Source: Aselliscus stoliczkanus
Taxonomy: Eukaryota; Chordata; Mammalia; Chiroptera; Hipposideridae
Assembly (NCBI GenBank): GCA_033961575.1
Contig: CM066732.1
Location: 75,368,687-75,432,686 of the forward strand
Length of the DNA: 64,000 nucleotides
Reading direction: 5' to 3'
This document shows, piece by piece, positions 23,034 through 35,620 of the stretch (positions are counted from its first letter, which is position 1; every line of letters starts with the position of its first letter). The position numbers were made by a program, and so were the translations under genes. The notes beneath the pieces are model-generated. The model had not been told where the DNA came from and ran no database searches. It saw nothing but the letters and a program-made list of their open reading frames with translations.

Positions 23034-23179
23034 AAAATGGCAGGCAAGTAGACTCCATACTTGTTGCTCTGATATATGTGAATATTATGATCTACGCTTT
23101 TCTTCTGTAGGACTAGCATTTCTATGTAAAAGTCAAAGCCAGTAAGTTTGGGTAGTTTAGTACTTTCTATAACCAATCA

Positions 23180-23240
23180 ATGAGTTAGCTTTTATAAAGC
23201 ACTTATTATGTGCTAAGTATTGTTTCAGGCACTGGGATTG
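23180..23240 (+). repeat. MIR-age repeat remnant
   Basis: The wording 'ataaagcacttattatgtgctaagtattgtttcaggcactgg' resembles the 5' part of MIR. The open frame at 23210-23401 overlaps it and is not a gene. Confidence 0.5.
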
Positions 23241-23419
23241 TAATGGAGGGTTGTGTGAGGTCAACTGAAAGACTGGAAGACCCTTTTCCAATGAACTACA
23301 CATTACCTCACATCCTCTATTTTCTTGGAATTTCTTGGCTCAATTTTTATCTTCGGATGACCTCAGTTCTCCAGAAACTTGAAAAGCTATCACCACTTTG
23401 AAAAAGACTTCCTGACTAT

Positions 23420-23670
23420 ACATTCTAAAATACCATCCAGGCTCTATCCAATTCTTTTCCCTGCTATATGTTTGTTCATATTATTTATCACTGCCTGACA
23501 TTATCTTATGTATTCACTTGTTTTGTCTTTCTCTCTAGCATATATGCTTCATAAATGCAGGGACTCTGTCTAGCAGGGAGCATCACTGGTTAAGTGGGGC
23601 CCAGAACAATGAACGGCAAACATAGGGGCCCAGTAAAAATTTGTTGGATGTATGAATGAATGCATCTGCC
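23420..23670 (+). mobile_element. L2 LINE 3' end
   Basis: The run 'tatatgcttcataaatgcagggactctgtc...cagtaaaaatttgttggatgtatgaatgaatg' is the typical decayed L2 3' terminus. Confidence 0.75.
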
Positions 23671-24069
23671 TTTCTTTCAGTCTCTGTTCATCGTTCTTCC
23701 TATTAATATTCTCTGCACTAATTATGGATATCCTCTAGAGGCTGGTCCTACCAATGGACCAAGATATTTCAATCTTTTGTTTCTAATTCAACCTTACATT
23801 TCCACTGTATGAAATGCTACCCCAGAATTTCATCTAACAAACATTTTATTTTTTCCAAAAGAAAAGAAAAACAAAATGCAAAACTTGATCTTCTCTTCAC
23901 ATCCCGCCTGTCAACAACTCTTACCACTATTTTCTGATATTTCTTCCAGCATTTTGTCACTGTTTATCATTATTAATATAACTCACAGCAATATACCTTA
24001 AATTTAAATTGAGCATTGTCATTTACATTTTAATATTAATGATCTTATTTAACCCTTAAAACCTTATAA

Positions 24070-24722
24070 AGGTGGGTATTTATCTTAGAGAAATGAAGTT
24101 TATGTTCATAAAAACCTATATATGAATAGTGATAGCAGTTTTACTTGTAAGAGCCAAAGACTGGAAACAACCTAATATCCATCATTAGATGAATGGACAG
24201 ACTTTCATTTTATAACACTCATAAAATGGAATACGACTCTTTAATAAAAAGGAACTATTAGCACATGCAACGATGGGGATGGGTCTGCAGGGGATCACAC
24301 GGAGTGAAAAAAGCCAATCTCAAAAGTTTACATATTGTAAAATTTAAATGACAAAATTGTAGTGATAGAAAACAGATCAGTCATTGTCAGGGGTTGGTTA
24401 TGGGGAAGGGTGGGACTACGAGGGAGTTTTTTTGTGGCAATGAAACAGTTCTATATCCTGACTGTGGTAATGGTTATACACATCTAGACACTTGATAAAA
24501 TCTCATTGAATTGTATAGCAAAAAAACCCAAAATAAACCAGCACATGTAAGAACAGTGAAATCTGAATAAAATCCGTAGTTAGGTATTATTGATTGTATC
24601 AGTGTCAATTTGCTGGTTTTGATAATGTTATCGTTGGAGGAAGCTGAGTGAAGGATACACAGGAACTCAACTATTTTGACAACTTTTGTGAATACACAGT
24701 TATTTCAAAATAAAAAGCTGAA
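24070..24722 (+). mobile_element. Old L1 3' end
   Basis: The sequence contains the L1 ORF2 C-terminal passage ('gactggaaacaacctaatatccatcattagatgaatgg') and an old L1M-type 3' end ending 'ttatttcaaaataaaaagctg'. Confidence 0.8.
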
Positions 24723-25295
24723 ATTACATATAATTATATGACTTGTATATTTAATACAGAAGGACTGGCTTAATTAGAAAGGCTATCAAGTAAAAAATTT
24801 GCATTGAGAAGATCCTTAATTGCAAACATTAGAGCCATATTTAATATATAGATCTACATATTCTGAATCATTCCCAAAACTTAATAAAAGAGTGACTGAC
24901 ACTCTAAATTGTGCCTGATAATCATGATTAATAAGAAGCAAATTTAATTTTACTAACCTGGAGCCACAGTTGCCAATCAGGGTTTCAAGAATAACTGCTT
25001 CCACTGAAATGATTTGTTTTTATTCTCTGGAAAGCGAGGCTTGCCATCTGCTGTGCAGGAGTCACCTAGCCTGAAATGTAATTAGAGGTGGGGTGGGTTT
25101 AATTGAATGTTCTCTTAAATAAAACCTTGATACATACAAAATTCTAATGTAATTTTAATCTGTATTACTTCACATAGAAAGGGAAATCTGGCTAAATATG
25201 TGTATGTTACACAGATAATTTTGTAAATGAACACCTAATCACTTGGGGGGAAAAAAACATATAAAAGCTGAGGGAGAAGTGGTGATAGCAGCCTC
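24723..25295. other. Repeat-free intergenic sequence
   Basis: No gene or repeat is recognised. Several homeodomain-like TAATTA/TTAATTG words occur at 24760-25160. The sequence alone cannot show whether they matter. Confidence 0.35.
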
Positions 25296-25297
25296 AG

Positions 25298-25525
25298 CAG
25301 CTCACATATATTAGGGCATTGCGCTAAGGGCTTACATAGATTGCCTCATTTCATCTTCACAACAGCCAGGTGAAGAGGTGTTACTCTCATTGCTTTTTAC
25401 AGATGAAGATATTGAGACACAGAGAGGTTAAGTAACTTGATCTGGGCCACATAGGTAGTAGTAACTGGCAGAGCTGGGAAACTTAACTGGTCTTCTAATT
25501 CATGTCTACTGCTTTTGCCTATACA
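25298..25525 (+). repeat. MIR SINE
   Basis: The MIR core is clear: 'tttttacagatgaagatattgagacacagagaggttaagtaacttga...ggcagagctggga'. Confidence 0.9.
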
Positions 25526-25589
25526 TAAAAGTACCGTAATCCATGCTTGCTTCCCCACCTTCAGCTTCCCTTCCTGTCAGCCCATCTAC

Positions 25590-25881
25590 TGGTTTTCCCA
25601 TTGCTGCCATAATAAATTACCACAAATTTAGTGGTTTCAACAATACAAATGTATTATCTAACAATTCTGGCAGTCAGAAGTCCAAAATGAATCTCACTGT
25701 GCTAAAATCAAGGTGTTGATAGGGCTGTATTCCTTCTGAAGGCTCTAGAGGAAAGCTCATTTCCTCACCTCTTTCCAGTTCCTAGAGACTGCCTGTATTC
25801 CTTGGCTTGTGGCTTCATCCCTCCACCTCCTGACCTAAGCCAGTAAAGCCAGGCCATGTCCTTTTCTCATTGCTATCTCTC

Positions 25882-25912
<31 letters not shown>

Positions 25913-26255
25913 TTTTTGAGGGCAGTGTCACTAACACTCACTTGTGGGACCAGAACCGGGGCCGCTGGCTTCCCAAGCCATCGCTTAACCACCGTGCCAC
26001 TCGGCCAGCCCCTTGCTATCTCTCTTGTTCTCTCTCTTCTGCCCACCCCCCTCCCATTTATAAGGACCCTTGTGATTACATTAGGCCCACGTGAATAATC
26101 CAGGCTACTCTCTCCATCTCAAGGTCATCTGATTAGCAAACTTAATTCCACCTGCAAACTTACTTCCACCTGCAACCTTAATTCCCCTTTACCATGTAAC
26201 CCCACGTTTTCACAGGATCTGGTCAAGGACCCCTAGAAGGAATGAGCAATGTTCT
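25590..26255 (-). mobile_element. MLT1-like (ERVL-MaLR) LTR, antisense, split by a SINE
   Basis: In antisense the MLT1-type wording is visible ('ataataaattaccacaaatttagtgg...', 'cttctgaaggctctagagg', 'cttggcttgtggcttcat', 'ataaggacccttgtgattacattaggccc'). The short SINE at 25884-26012 interrupts it. Confidence 0.7.
25884..26012 (-). mobile_element. Short-form tRNA-derived SINE, antisense, with (TTTA)n tail
   Basis: The reverse complement has the GGGGCTGGCCGAGTGGCACGG head and ends in CAGTG..CACTGCCCTC, then a (TAAA)n tail (25884-25915). The 14-bp duplication ttgctatctctctt is perfect at 25870-25883 and 26013-26026. Confidence 0.93.
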
Positions 26256-26281
26256 ACCTATCACAAGCCGTAATGCTGGTG

Positions 26282-28735
26282 TTACATAGTCTGGTTAAGA
26301 AGAGGATGTTTTGGGGTTGGGGAACCCAACACACCAAGGTAGTCATTGCAGCAAAACGGGCAAACAGGTACAGACGTTGGGCATGCTTCAACCTGACGTG
26401 CCAGTGAATAGGATGTGGCTAGTGCCATGGAGCGTTCCCCCAGCAAAACAGCTGACACATGCCTCTTAGCTTCTGGTTGCAATTACGGAAAGGGGCAGAA
26501 CAATGGTACAGCCCCATCGGAAAACAGCTCTATGAGGTGTACCATGTCCTTCAGCAGTGCGAACCGCTCACCAGCACGGTCCCTATCACTATAAGGACTT
26601 CCCTCCCAATTGCTGGATGGACAAGTTGCAGAAGCTGCATTCAGGTACTGCACAGGCACTGACTCTGACTAAATGGCATGCGTATTTACAGCAGTGCAGC
26701 ACCTTTGCAACCAGCCCCCTCAGTGAGGAGATGCACACTGTCCTGGGACCCAACACCTATCTTACTGCAGGCCTCTCTGCTGACACCCCCAATATGGACA
26801 AACAACCATGCCCAGTGAAGGTAGCATAGGAAGAATCCTACCAGACGCCCGGTACACAGACAGCGCTACAGAAGGGCAGCCACCCCAGTGGACTTCCAGT
26901 GCTGGGCAGCCCCTACCCAATACCTTATGGTGGAATGCTGGAACAGAGCAAAGTAGCCAGTGGGCAGAACTACGGGCAGCATGAATGGTGGCTGTCTTGG
27001 AAGCAACCCATGTCATCCTGTATACCAACAGCTGGGCGGTCTTCAAGAGCCTCACTTATGGCTCCCACCTGGGCTGCCAATGACTGGATGGTTGCAAAGT
27101 GACCACTGTGAGACAAGGACTTACGGAAAAACATACGGGTCTTGCCCACATGAAAACAGTCACAGAGTACCATGTTCCAGCTTCTGCAGGGTGAAATACC
27201 CCACCTGGAAATCATGAGGCAGACAGCCTCGACTACCTGCGGTTGGCCCAACTAATGTCAAAAGAAGCCAAAGCACAACAGCCACATAACAAACCTTGAT
27301 GTGTCAACAGAAGACCTCAAAGCTGTCTGTCAACCATGTACTGTGTATCATCAATCATACCCTAAACAACTGGGGCAACACATGCGACACACTGGCAGAG
27401 AACACAAACCCATGTGTGGCTGGCAGGTAGACTACATAGGACCATTTCCCCTGTCGGAGGGCAGAGGCCTGCAAATACGCCCTGACTTGTGTGGATACAG
27501 CTGCTGACCTCCTGCAGGCCTTCCTGAGTAAACAGGCCACTCAATAGTGTACCATCCGGGGACCTGAATGCCTAAGCACAGCTTATGGGCTCCCAGTACA
27601 AATTGACAGTGACAATGGGACACTCTTTTCTAGAGTCCTTACCCAGATATGGGCCAAACAACATGGTCATTTCATTTACCCTACAATCCAACTGCTCTGA
27701 TCTAATCAAACAAAGCAATGGACTGTTAAAGAACAACTGAAAACAGAGACCAGCTTTCTCCAGGGGTGGACCGCCAGATTGCACCAGGCCCTCAGGATGA
27801 TCAATGACTCACCTCAAAGAAAAAGGCCCAGTGCATACATCCTCCTGACAGCTGGGCCCTACCAGGCCCTCCAAATTCAAGCTACACAGTCTCATGCCCC
27901 AGCAAGTCACCAAAAATAACCTCCTCTTCTTGCCAATGCCACAAGACCTACCCATGGGGACATATGTACATGATCTCTTGGCTGTGGCACTGACAAACCA
28001 GGCCTCGGTGGCTGGGGATCTAAGCCCCATGAGGTATTGGTATAGAACAGAGACTAGAAATATCTCCAATCTTTGTCTTTAACAGCCCTCCCCATGTCAC
28101 TATTTGGAACCTTCGGCCCCCAATAAAGCAGGGCTCCCTACGTATGACCCCTTTTATAGATGGTTAGCCTCTCTCACCTTTTTCTGGCACCTCACACTTT
28201 TGGGTATTATTGCTTTCCTCCTGGGGCTGTTACTGTTTTTCCTTTGCCTATATTGTTGTTGCAGTGTCTGGTTACAATGTACATCTTTAACCAGCAAGAA
28301 TTCATGAGCTATGAGTGCCAGTGGGGTAGCGGGTAGGGGGAGTAGAATGTAGAGACCTGGCCCACAGGCAAATAAACTAGCAGGCAGTCAAGTTCTCCTG
28401 GCTCCATGGGAACACTGCTTATCAGTCACTTCTGTATGCTGGCCAGCAGTCAAGGTCTCCTGGCTTCTTGGGACGCTGTGTGCATGAGAGCAGGCCTGCA
28501 GGGCCTGCCAGGTGATTTCTCCCACAGGATGCTCTTTGTTTTGCTGTGCCTATATAACCTTGCTTCTTCTCTGCCTGGGCATCCCCTCTGGATCACTAAC
28601 CCTCCCGCTAACAACCCTCAGAAACTCTTCCGGATCAGTAAGTCTCAATAAACCTATTTCTCACACTCAACCACCTGGTGTTTTCTTTGGGCTTGCGCCT
28701 TCTTGGACTCAAATCTTGGAGCAATATGGACTCAG
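26282..28735 (+). mobile_element. Decayed class-I-like endogenous retrovirus (pol, env end and 3' LTR)
   Basis: Fragments appear in retroviral order on the + strand, in shifting frames. A pol connection/RNase H region lies at about 26450-27110, with a readable WAEL-type RNase H motif near 26965. An integrase zinc-binding and catalytic region follows at about 27150-27720, and its C-terminal part reaches about 27900. A short hydrophobic segment at 28170-28270 with clustered cysteines fits the transmembrane end of env. gag, protease, most of reverse transcriptase and nearly all of the surface env region are missing. Multiple stops and frameshifts make it non-functional. The integrase style suggests a gammaretrovirus-related class I element; this is inference. 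Confidence 0.75.
28345..28735 (+). mobile_element. 3' LTR of the endogenous retrovirus
   Basis: A TATATAA box lies near 28551 and AATAAA at 28647-28652, about 95 bp apart, in LTR order after the env remnant. Boundaries are approximate. No 5' LTR is seen upstream of 26282, so the 5' part was probably lost. Confidence 0.65.
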
Positions 28736-31700
28736 TCTGAACATATGCCCAAGGAAAGGTACAGGCTCAATAAAGACCTGAGAAGACCTTAAGTCAACAC
28801 CTCAAGCTGATTCTTGGAAAAGACAGCCTACAACAATTTCTTAAAGCAAAACAAAACCAAACCAAAAGTGAGAAAACTTTGGGGAAGAAAGAAAATCTGA
28901 TTTCCAGAGCTACCATATCATTAGATTAAAATGTTCATGTTTTCAACAACAAAATCATAAACCATACAAAGAAACAAGAATGTCTGGTGCATTCAAAAGA
29001 AAAAGAAAAAACACACCAACAAAACTGTCCCAGAGAAAAACCAGATGGTGGACCTACTACATAAAGACTTTTTAAAAACTGTTTAAAATTCTCAAAGAAC
29101 TAAAACAAGCCATGAAGAATGTCAAGAAAATTGTGTGTGAACAAAGTGGAAATATCAATAAGGAAATAGAAAACCTAAAAAGAAACCAAAAAAGAATTCT
29201 AGAACAGAAAAGTACAATAACTGAAATGAAAATTTCAAAAGCATATTTGAGCAGACAAAAGAAAAAAATTAATGAAATGGAAGATAGAACAATGGAAGTT
29301 ATCAAGTATGAGAAATGGAAAGAAAAAAGATTAAAGAAATGTCAACAGATCCTAAGGGATCTACAATATAAGAAAACCACCACACACATTTTGGAAGTCT
29401 TACAAGGGGAGAGATAAAAAGGAAGAGATTATTTGAAGTAATAATGGCTGAAAATGTCCCAAGTTTGATGAAAGATGTGAATATAAACATCCAAGAAGCT
29501 CAACAGGATGAATTCAAAGAGACCCACACCAAGATACATTATGATCACACTGTTGAAAGACAAAGAGAGAATCTTGAAAGGAATAATAGAAAAGCAACAC
29601 ATCACATACAAAGAATCTGCTATAAGTTTATATGCAGATTTCCCATCAGAAACCTTGAAGGCCAGAAGGCAGTGAACTGATATATTCCAAATGCAAAATG
29701 AAAAAAAAAAACAAAAAACTGTCAACCAGGATCCTGTACCTGGAAAAATTTTCCTTCAAAAGTTAAGAGAGACATTAAGACATTCAAAGATAAACAAAAG
29801 CTGAGGAAGTATGTTACCACTAAACATGCCCTGTAAGAAATGTTAAAGGGAGTCCTGCAGGTTGAAATGAAAGGACACTAGACTGTACCTTAAAGCCATA
29901 TGAAGAAATAAAGATCTCAGTAAAAGTAAATATGTGGGCAACTATAAAAGCTAGTATTATTGTAAAAATGGTTTGTAACTCTAATTTTGGTTTTCTACAT
30001 GATTTAAGAGAGTAATACGTTTTTTAAAAGAACAATTTCTAAAATAGCTACTATTATAACTTTGATTTATAATTCCACATTTTGTTTCCTATACAACTTA
30101 AGTAACTAATACATTATAAATGCTATTATTTCATTATTCAGGATATAATGTATAAAGATGTGATTTTATAATGTCAGTAACTGAAAGGAATGGGGATATC
30201 CGGAGCTATATAGGAGCAGAGTTTTTGTATGTTATTGAAGTTAAGCTGGTGTAAATTCAAATTAAAATGTTATAACTTTAAGGTGTTAAATGTAACCCCA
30301 TGGCAACCACAAAGAATATAGTTCTATCAATAGAATATACACAAAAGAAAATCAAAGGGTAGTTAAGATGTTTTACTACAAAAAAAATTATTTAAACACA
30401 TAAGAAGACAGCAATGCAGGAAAACAAGGGACAAAAAAGCTATGAGGCATAAACAAAACAAATAGCAAAATGACAGAAATCCCTTTTTATCAGTTATTAC
30501 TTTAAATATAAATAGATTAAATCCTGTAATCTAAAGACAGATCGGCAGAATAGATTTAAAATAATGATCCATCTATATGCTGTCTATAAGAGACACACTT
30601 TAGATCCAAAGACACAAACAAGTTAAAACTGAAAGGGTAGAAAAATACACTCCATGCAAATGGTATCCAAAAGAAAGCAGAGGTGGCTGTACTAATAAGA
30701 GACATAATAGACTTTAAATATAAAAAAAATTGTAACAGTCTAAGAAGGACATTATATATTAATAGTTGAATACAGTGAGAAGATATAACAATTATAAACA
30801 GTTATGCACCTAATAATAGACCACCAAAATATATGAAGCGAAAACTGACAAAATTTAAGGGAAAAATAGACAGCTCCACAATAACAGTTGAAGACTTCAA
30901 TACCCCATTCTCAATAATGGATAGAACAAATAGAATTAAGGAGAGTACTTGAACAACACAATAAAACACTTAGATCTAACAGACATTTACAGAATACCCT
31001 ACCCAGCAAAAACAGAATACACATTCTTCTGAAGTGTACATTGGACATTCTCCAGGATAAACTATATGTTATGCCACAAATTAAGTCTCAATAGATGTTA
31101 AAAGATATACTACAAAGCATCTTCTCTGACCACAAGATGAAGTTAGAAATCAATAACAGAAGGAAAACTGGAAAATTATTAAATTTGTAGAAATTAAACA
31201 ACGCACCCTTAAATAACCAATGAATCAAAGAAGAAATCACAAGAACATTAGAAAATACTACTTAGAAACTGATGAAAACAGAAATACAACATATCAAAGT
31301 TTATGGGATGCAGCAAAAACAGTGGTAATGGGAAATTTGTAACTATAAACACTTACATTAAAAAACAGGAAACATCTCAAATCAATGACCTAACTTTACA
31401 ACTTAAGAAACTAGAAAAAGGAGAAACAAAATCAAAGCTAGCAGAATGAAGGAAATCACGAAGATGAGAGCAGAGATAAACGTAATAGAGGGTAGAAAAC
31501 CAATACACAAAAATCAATGAAACCAAAAATCAGTTCTTAAACAAAATTGACAAACCTTTAACTAAACTGACTAGGAAAAGACAGAGAAAATACAAATCAC
31601 TAAAACAAAATAAATGAAAGTAGGGACATTTCTACCTGATCTACAGAAATAAAAGAATTATAAGCGAGTACTATGGACAATAGTATGCTAACAAATTAGA

Positions 31701-32167
31701 TAAGCAAAAGGAAATGTATGAATTCCCAGAAACACAAAATCTACCAAGTCTAAATCATAAAAAAAAAAATGGAAATCTGAATAGATCCTTAAATATAATA
31801 GTAAGGAGATTGAATCAGTAATCAAAAACCTCCCAACAAATAAAAGCCCTGGGCCTGATGGCTCACTGGTGAATTCTACTAAACATTTCAAAAAGAATTA
31901 ATACCAATTCTACTCAAACTTTTCAAAAATTTGAAAAGGAGGGAACACTTCCAAACTCTCTCTCTGAGACCAGCATTACTCTGATACCAAAGTCAGACAG
32001 ACACTACAAGAAAACTACAGACCAATATTCCTTATGAATATTGATGCAAAAATCAACAAAATACTAACAAATCAAATTTAGCAGCACATTAAAAGGATTA
32101 TACATTACGACCACGTGGGATTTATTCCTGGAATGGAAGGAGGGTTCAACAGAAAAAAATCAATCAA

Positions 32168-32573
32168 GGGGCAGGCCAGGTGGTGCAGTTGGTTAGAGAG
32201 CAAGCTCTGAGCAACAGGGTCACTGTTTCCATTCCCACATGGACCAGTGAGCTGCGCCTGAGCTGAGCTGCCGCTGCATGGCCAGATGGTTCAACTGGTG
32301 AGAGCGCGTGCTCTTAACAACTAAGTTGCCGGGTTTGATTCCCACATGAGATGATGGACTACGCTGTACACCCCCACCCCGCCCTGGAACACACAACTAG
32401 ATTGAAAGAAGCGACTAGACTTGGAGCCGGCCTTGCGCACTCCACAGCTAAGATTGAAGGAAAACAACTTGACTTGGAGCTGATGGGTCCTGGAAAAACA
32501 CAATGTTCCCCCTCCCCAATTCCCCAACACTGTTCCCTTCCCCAATTCCCCAATAAAAAAATCTAAAAAACAA
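32168..32573 (+). mobile_element. Dimeric tRNA-derived SINE (long form) inside L1
   Basis: Two tRNA-like heads are followed by the CCCCAATTCCCC tail and AATAAAAAAATC. Repeats 'aaatcaatcaa' and 'cagtcaatcaa' flank it. Confidence 0.88.
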
Positions 32574-33560
32574 AACAGTCAATCAATGTAATATATCACA
32601 TTAACAGAATGAAGGGAAAAAAGCTTTCATGATCATTCCAATTGATGCAGAAAAAGCATTTGACAAATTCAACACCCTTTCATAATAAAAAACATTAAAT
32701 GAACTAGGAATAGAAGAAAACTGCCTCAATATAATACAAGCCATATATGAAAAACTCCACAGAAAATATCATATTCAATGGTGAAAAACTGAAAAATTTT
32801 CCTCTAAGATAAGGAACAAGGCAATAATGACTGCTTTTACCACATCTATTCAACATGGTACTAGAAGCCCTAGCCAGAACAATTAGGAAAATAAAGTCAC
32901 TGAAATCAGAAAGAAAAAAATTAAAATTATCTCTGATCCCAGATGATACAATCTTATATATAGAAAGCCTTAAAGATTCCACACAAAAGTTGTTAGAACT
33001 AATAAATTAATTCAGCAAAGTTGCAGAATACATTCAAGTCAACACACAAAAATCAGTTGCATTTCTATATACTAGTAATGAACAAATTGAAAAAAGAAAA
33101 TTTAAAAAGCTGTTCCACCTACAATAGGATCAAAAAGAATAAAATACTTAGTAATTAACTTACCTAAGGAGGTAAAAGACTTATACAATGAAAATAACAA
33201 AACATTGCTGAAAGAAATTAAAGAAGATACATATAAATGGAAACATATCCCATGTTCATGGGCTAGAAGGCTTAATATTGTTAAAACGTCTATACTACCC
33301 AAAATGAGCTATAGATTCAACACAATCTCTATCAAAATCCCAATGCCATTTTTTTGCAGAAATAGAAAAAGCCACCCTAACATTCATTTGGATTCTCAAG
33401 GGACTCAGAATAGCCAAGATGATCTTGAAAAAGAAGAACAAAGAGATTTCACGCTTCCTGATTTTAGAACTTACTACAAAGCTACAGTAATCAAAACAGT
33501 ATGGCACTGGCATAAAAATAGACATACAGATCAATAGAATATAATAGAAAGCCCAGAAAT

Positions 33561-33637
33561 TAGGAAGCCAGCGGCCCTGGTACAGGTCCCACATATGAAG
33601 GCCAGTGACACTGCCCTCAAATAAAAAAAAAGAAAAT
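33561..33637 (+). mobile_element. 5'-truncated short SINE inside L1
   Basis: Only the part from AAGCCAGCGGCCC to CACTGCCCTC plus tail is present; the A box is missing. A perfect 14-bp duplication, gaaagcccagaaat, lies at 33547-33560 and 33638-33651. The truncation therefore happened during insertion. Confidence 0.9.
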
Positions 33638-34004
33638 GAAAGCCCAGAAATAAACCCTCACATATACAGTCAATTGTTTTTCGACAAGATGTCAAGACCA
33701 TTCAATGGGAGAAAGGAAAGTCTTTTCAACAAATGGTGCTGGGAAAACTGTATATCCACATGCATGCAAAAGAATGAAGTTGGAATCTTACTTAACAGCA
33801 TATACAAAAATTAAATCAAAATGAATCACAGACCTAAACACAAGATCTAAAATTTAAAACTCGTAGAAGAAAACAGAACAAAAATCTACACAACACTGGA
33901 TTTGGCAATGATTTCTTGGACATGACGCCAAAGTCACAGGGAACAAAAGAAAAAAAATAGACAAGTTGGACTTAAAAACCTTTGTGCATTGGAGGACAAT
34001 TCCA

Positions 34005-34870
34005 ACAGTCTTTCCCAAGAGTTGCCACAGTTTTCTGCTTCAACAGTGCTTGAAAGGAACAGGCGCTCATCCCCCAACCCTACTGTCTGTACAGAGCCAG
34101 CCCTCTCACCTCCTCATAGTGCTCTCAGACCACCCCAAGGTCCCCACTGCTGCTCCAGTGCTGGGCAGCGGCTGCCACCTCTCCTCACCCACTCGCAATG
34201 ACTATCACGTCTGCCTCATTGGGGGCCAGAGCTACCACAAGGATCCAGAGGCACCATCAACTCCCAGATCAACTTGGAGCTCCACGCCTCCTGCATCTAC
34301 CTGTCCACGTCTTACTACTTTAGTTGCAATGATGTGGCTTTAAAGAACTTTGCCAAATATGTTCTTCACCAATCTCATGAGGAGAGGGAACATGCTGAGA
34401 AACTGGTGAAGCTGCAGAACCAGCGAGGTGGCTGAATCTTCCTTCAGGATGTCAAGAAACCACACTCTGAGGACTGGGAGAACAGGCTGAATGCAGTGGA
34501 GTGTGCATTACACTTGGAAAGCCTCAATCAGTCACATATAAACTGGCAACTGACAAAAAAAACCACTGACTTCATTGAGACCCATTACCTGGATGAGCAA
34601 CTGAAATCCATCAAAAAATTGAGGAACTACAAAGCAACTTGGGCAAGAAGGGAACTCGGGAATCTGTCATGGCAGGGTATCTGTTTGACAAGCACACCCA
34701 AGGAGACCGTTACAATGACAGCTAAGCCTTAGGCTGGCTTCCCATGGCCACAGAGGTGACTTCCTTGGTCACCAAAGTGGTGCCTACATGTTAAAGTTAT
34801 ATTTTCTATAGATTTTACCAAAATATCTTTCATTTGTACCATTTCTTCACATAAAGCAATTTGGTAGCCC
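34005..34870 (+). pseudogene. FTH1: Processed FTH1 (ferritin heavy chain) pseudogene
   Basis: FTH1 encodes the ferroxidase subunit of the cytosolic ferritin cage. Here an intronless copy spans the 5' UTR, coding region and 3' UTR. The coding part starts at an ATG near 34198, but early frameshifts destroy the N-terminus. Recognisable pieces follow: [34 protein letters not shown] (with the conserved HEEREHAEK helix), then [16 protein letters not shown] and [13 protein letters not shown] stop replaces the residue after LQNQRGG near 34433, and the C-terminus is scrambled. The 3' UTR, with 'ataaagcaatttggta' near 34851-34866, is retained. It lies inside an L1 and has no promoter of its own, so it was most likely copied by L1 machinery. 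The 5' UTR still contains an iron-responsive element. A ferritin-H paralogue as source cannot be fully excluded. Confidence 0.9.
34031..34060 (+). promoter_or_regulatory. Fossil iron-responsive element of the FTH1 pseudogene
   Basis: The hexaloop CAGTGC is at 34044-34049. A 5-bp upper stem pairs TTCAA (34039-34043) with TTGAA (34050-34054), and the bulged C is at 34038. This is the canonical IRE shape bound by IRP1/IRP2 in ferritin mRNA. The lower stem is partly changed. Because the coding region is dead, translational control has no target unless the copy is transcribed. Confidence 0.8.
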
Positions 34871-35133
34871 GTTGCCACACAAGGGCACTTTGAACAGAGT
34901 GAAAAGACAACCAATGCAACTCATAGATCTGATAAGGGATTAATATGCAGAATATATTGTATGTAGAATTCCTAAAACTAAACAACAACAAAAAAACCAA
35001 TAACCTGATTCAAAAACTGGGCATAGGACTTGAATAGACATTCCTTCAAAGATGATATTCAAATAGCCAATTACCACCTGAAAAGCTCAACATCTCTAAT
35101 CATTAGGGAAATGCAAATCAAAACCACCATTAA

Positions 35134-35620
35134 GGGGCTGGCTGGGTGGCTCAGTTGGTTAGAGAGGGAGCTCTGAGCAACAGTGTTACCAGTTTGATTT
35201 CCACATGGATCAGTGAGCTGCACCTGAGCTGAGCTGCCACCAGGTGGCCGCATGGCTCAGCTGGTGAGAGCTCGTGCTCTTAACAACAAGGTTGCCGGTT
35301 CGACTCCATCATGGGATGGTGGGTTATGCCCCCCCCCGCTACCCCCTCCCCCCCACCGCAACTAGATTGAAAGTGGCAACTGGACTTAGAGCTGAGTTTG
35401 CGCCCTCCACAGCTAAGATTGAAGGTCAACAACTTGACTTGGAGCTGATGGGTCCTGGAAAAACACAATGTTCCCCCTCCCCAATTCCCCAACACTGTTC
35501 CCTTCCCCAATTCCCCAACACTATTCCCTTCCCCAATTCCCCAACACTATTCCCTTCCCTAATTCCCCAACACTATTCCCTTCCCCAATTTCCCAATAAA
35601 AATCTTTTTAAAAAAAACAA
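35134..35620 (+). mobile_element. Dimeric tRNA-derived SINE with expanded 3' minisatellite
   Basis: Two tRNA-like units are present, then a tail region with about four to five copies of a 26-bp CCCTTCCCCAATTCCCCAACA-type unit at 35471-35599. Other long SINEs here have about two copies. AATAAAAATCTTTTT ends the element. Repeats 'aaaaccaccattaa' and 'aaaacccacaatta' flank it. Confidence 0.9.
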
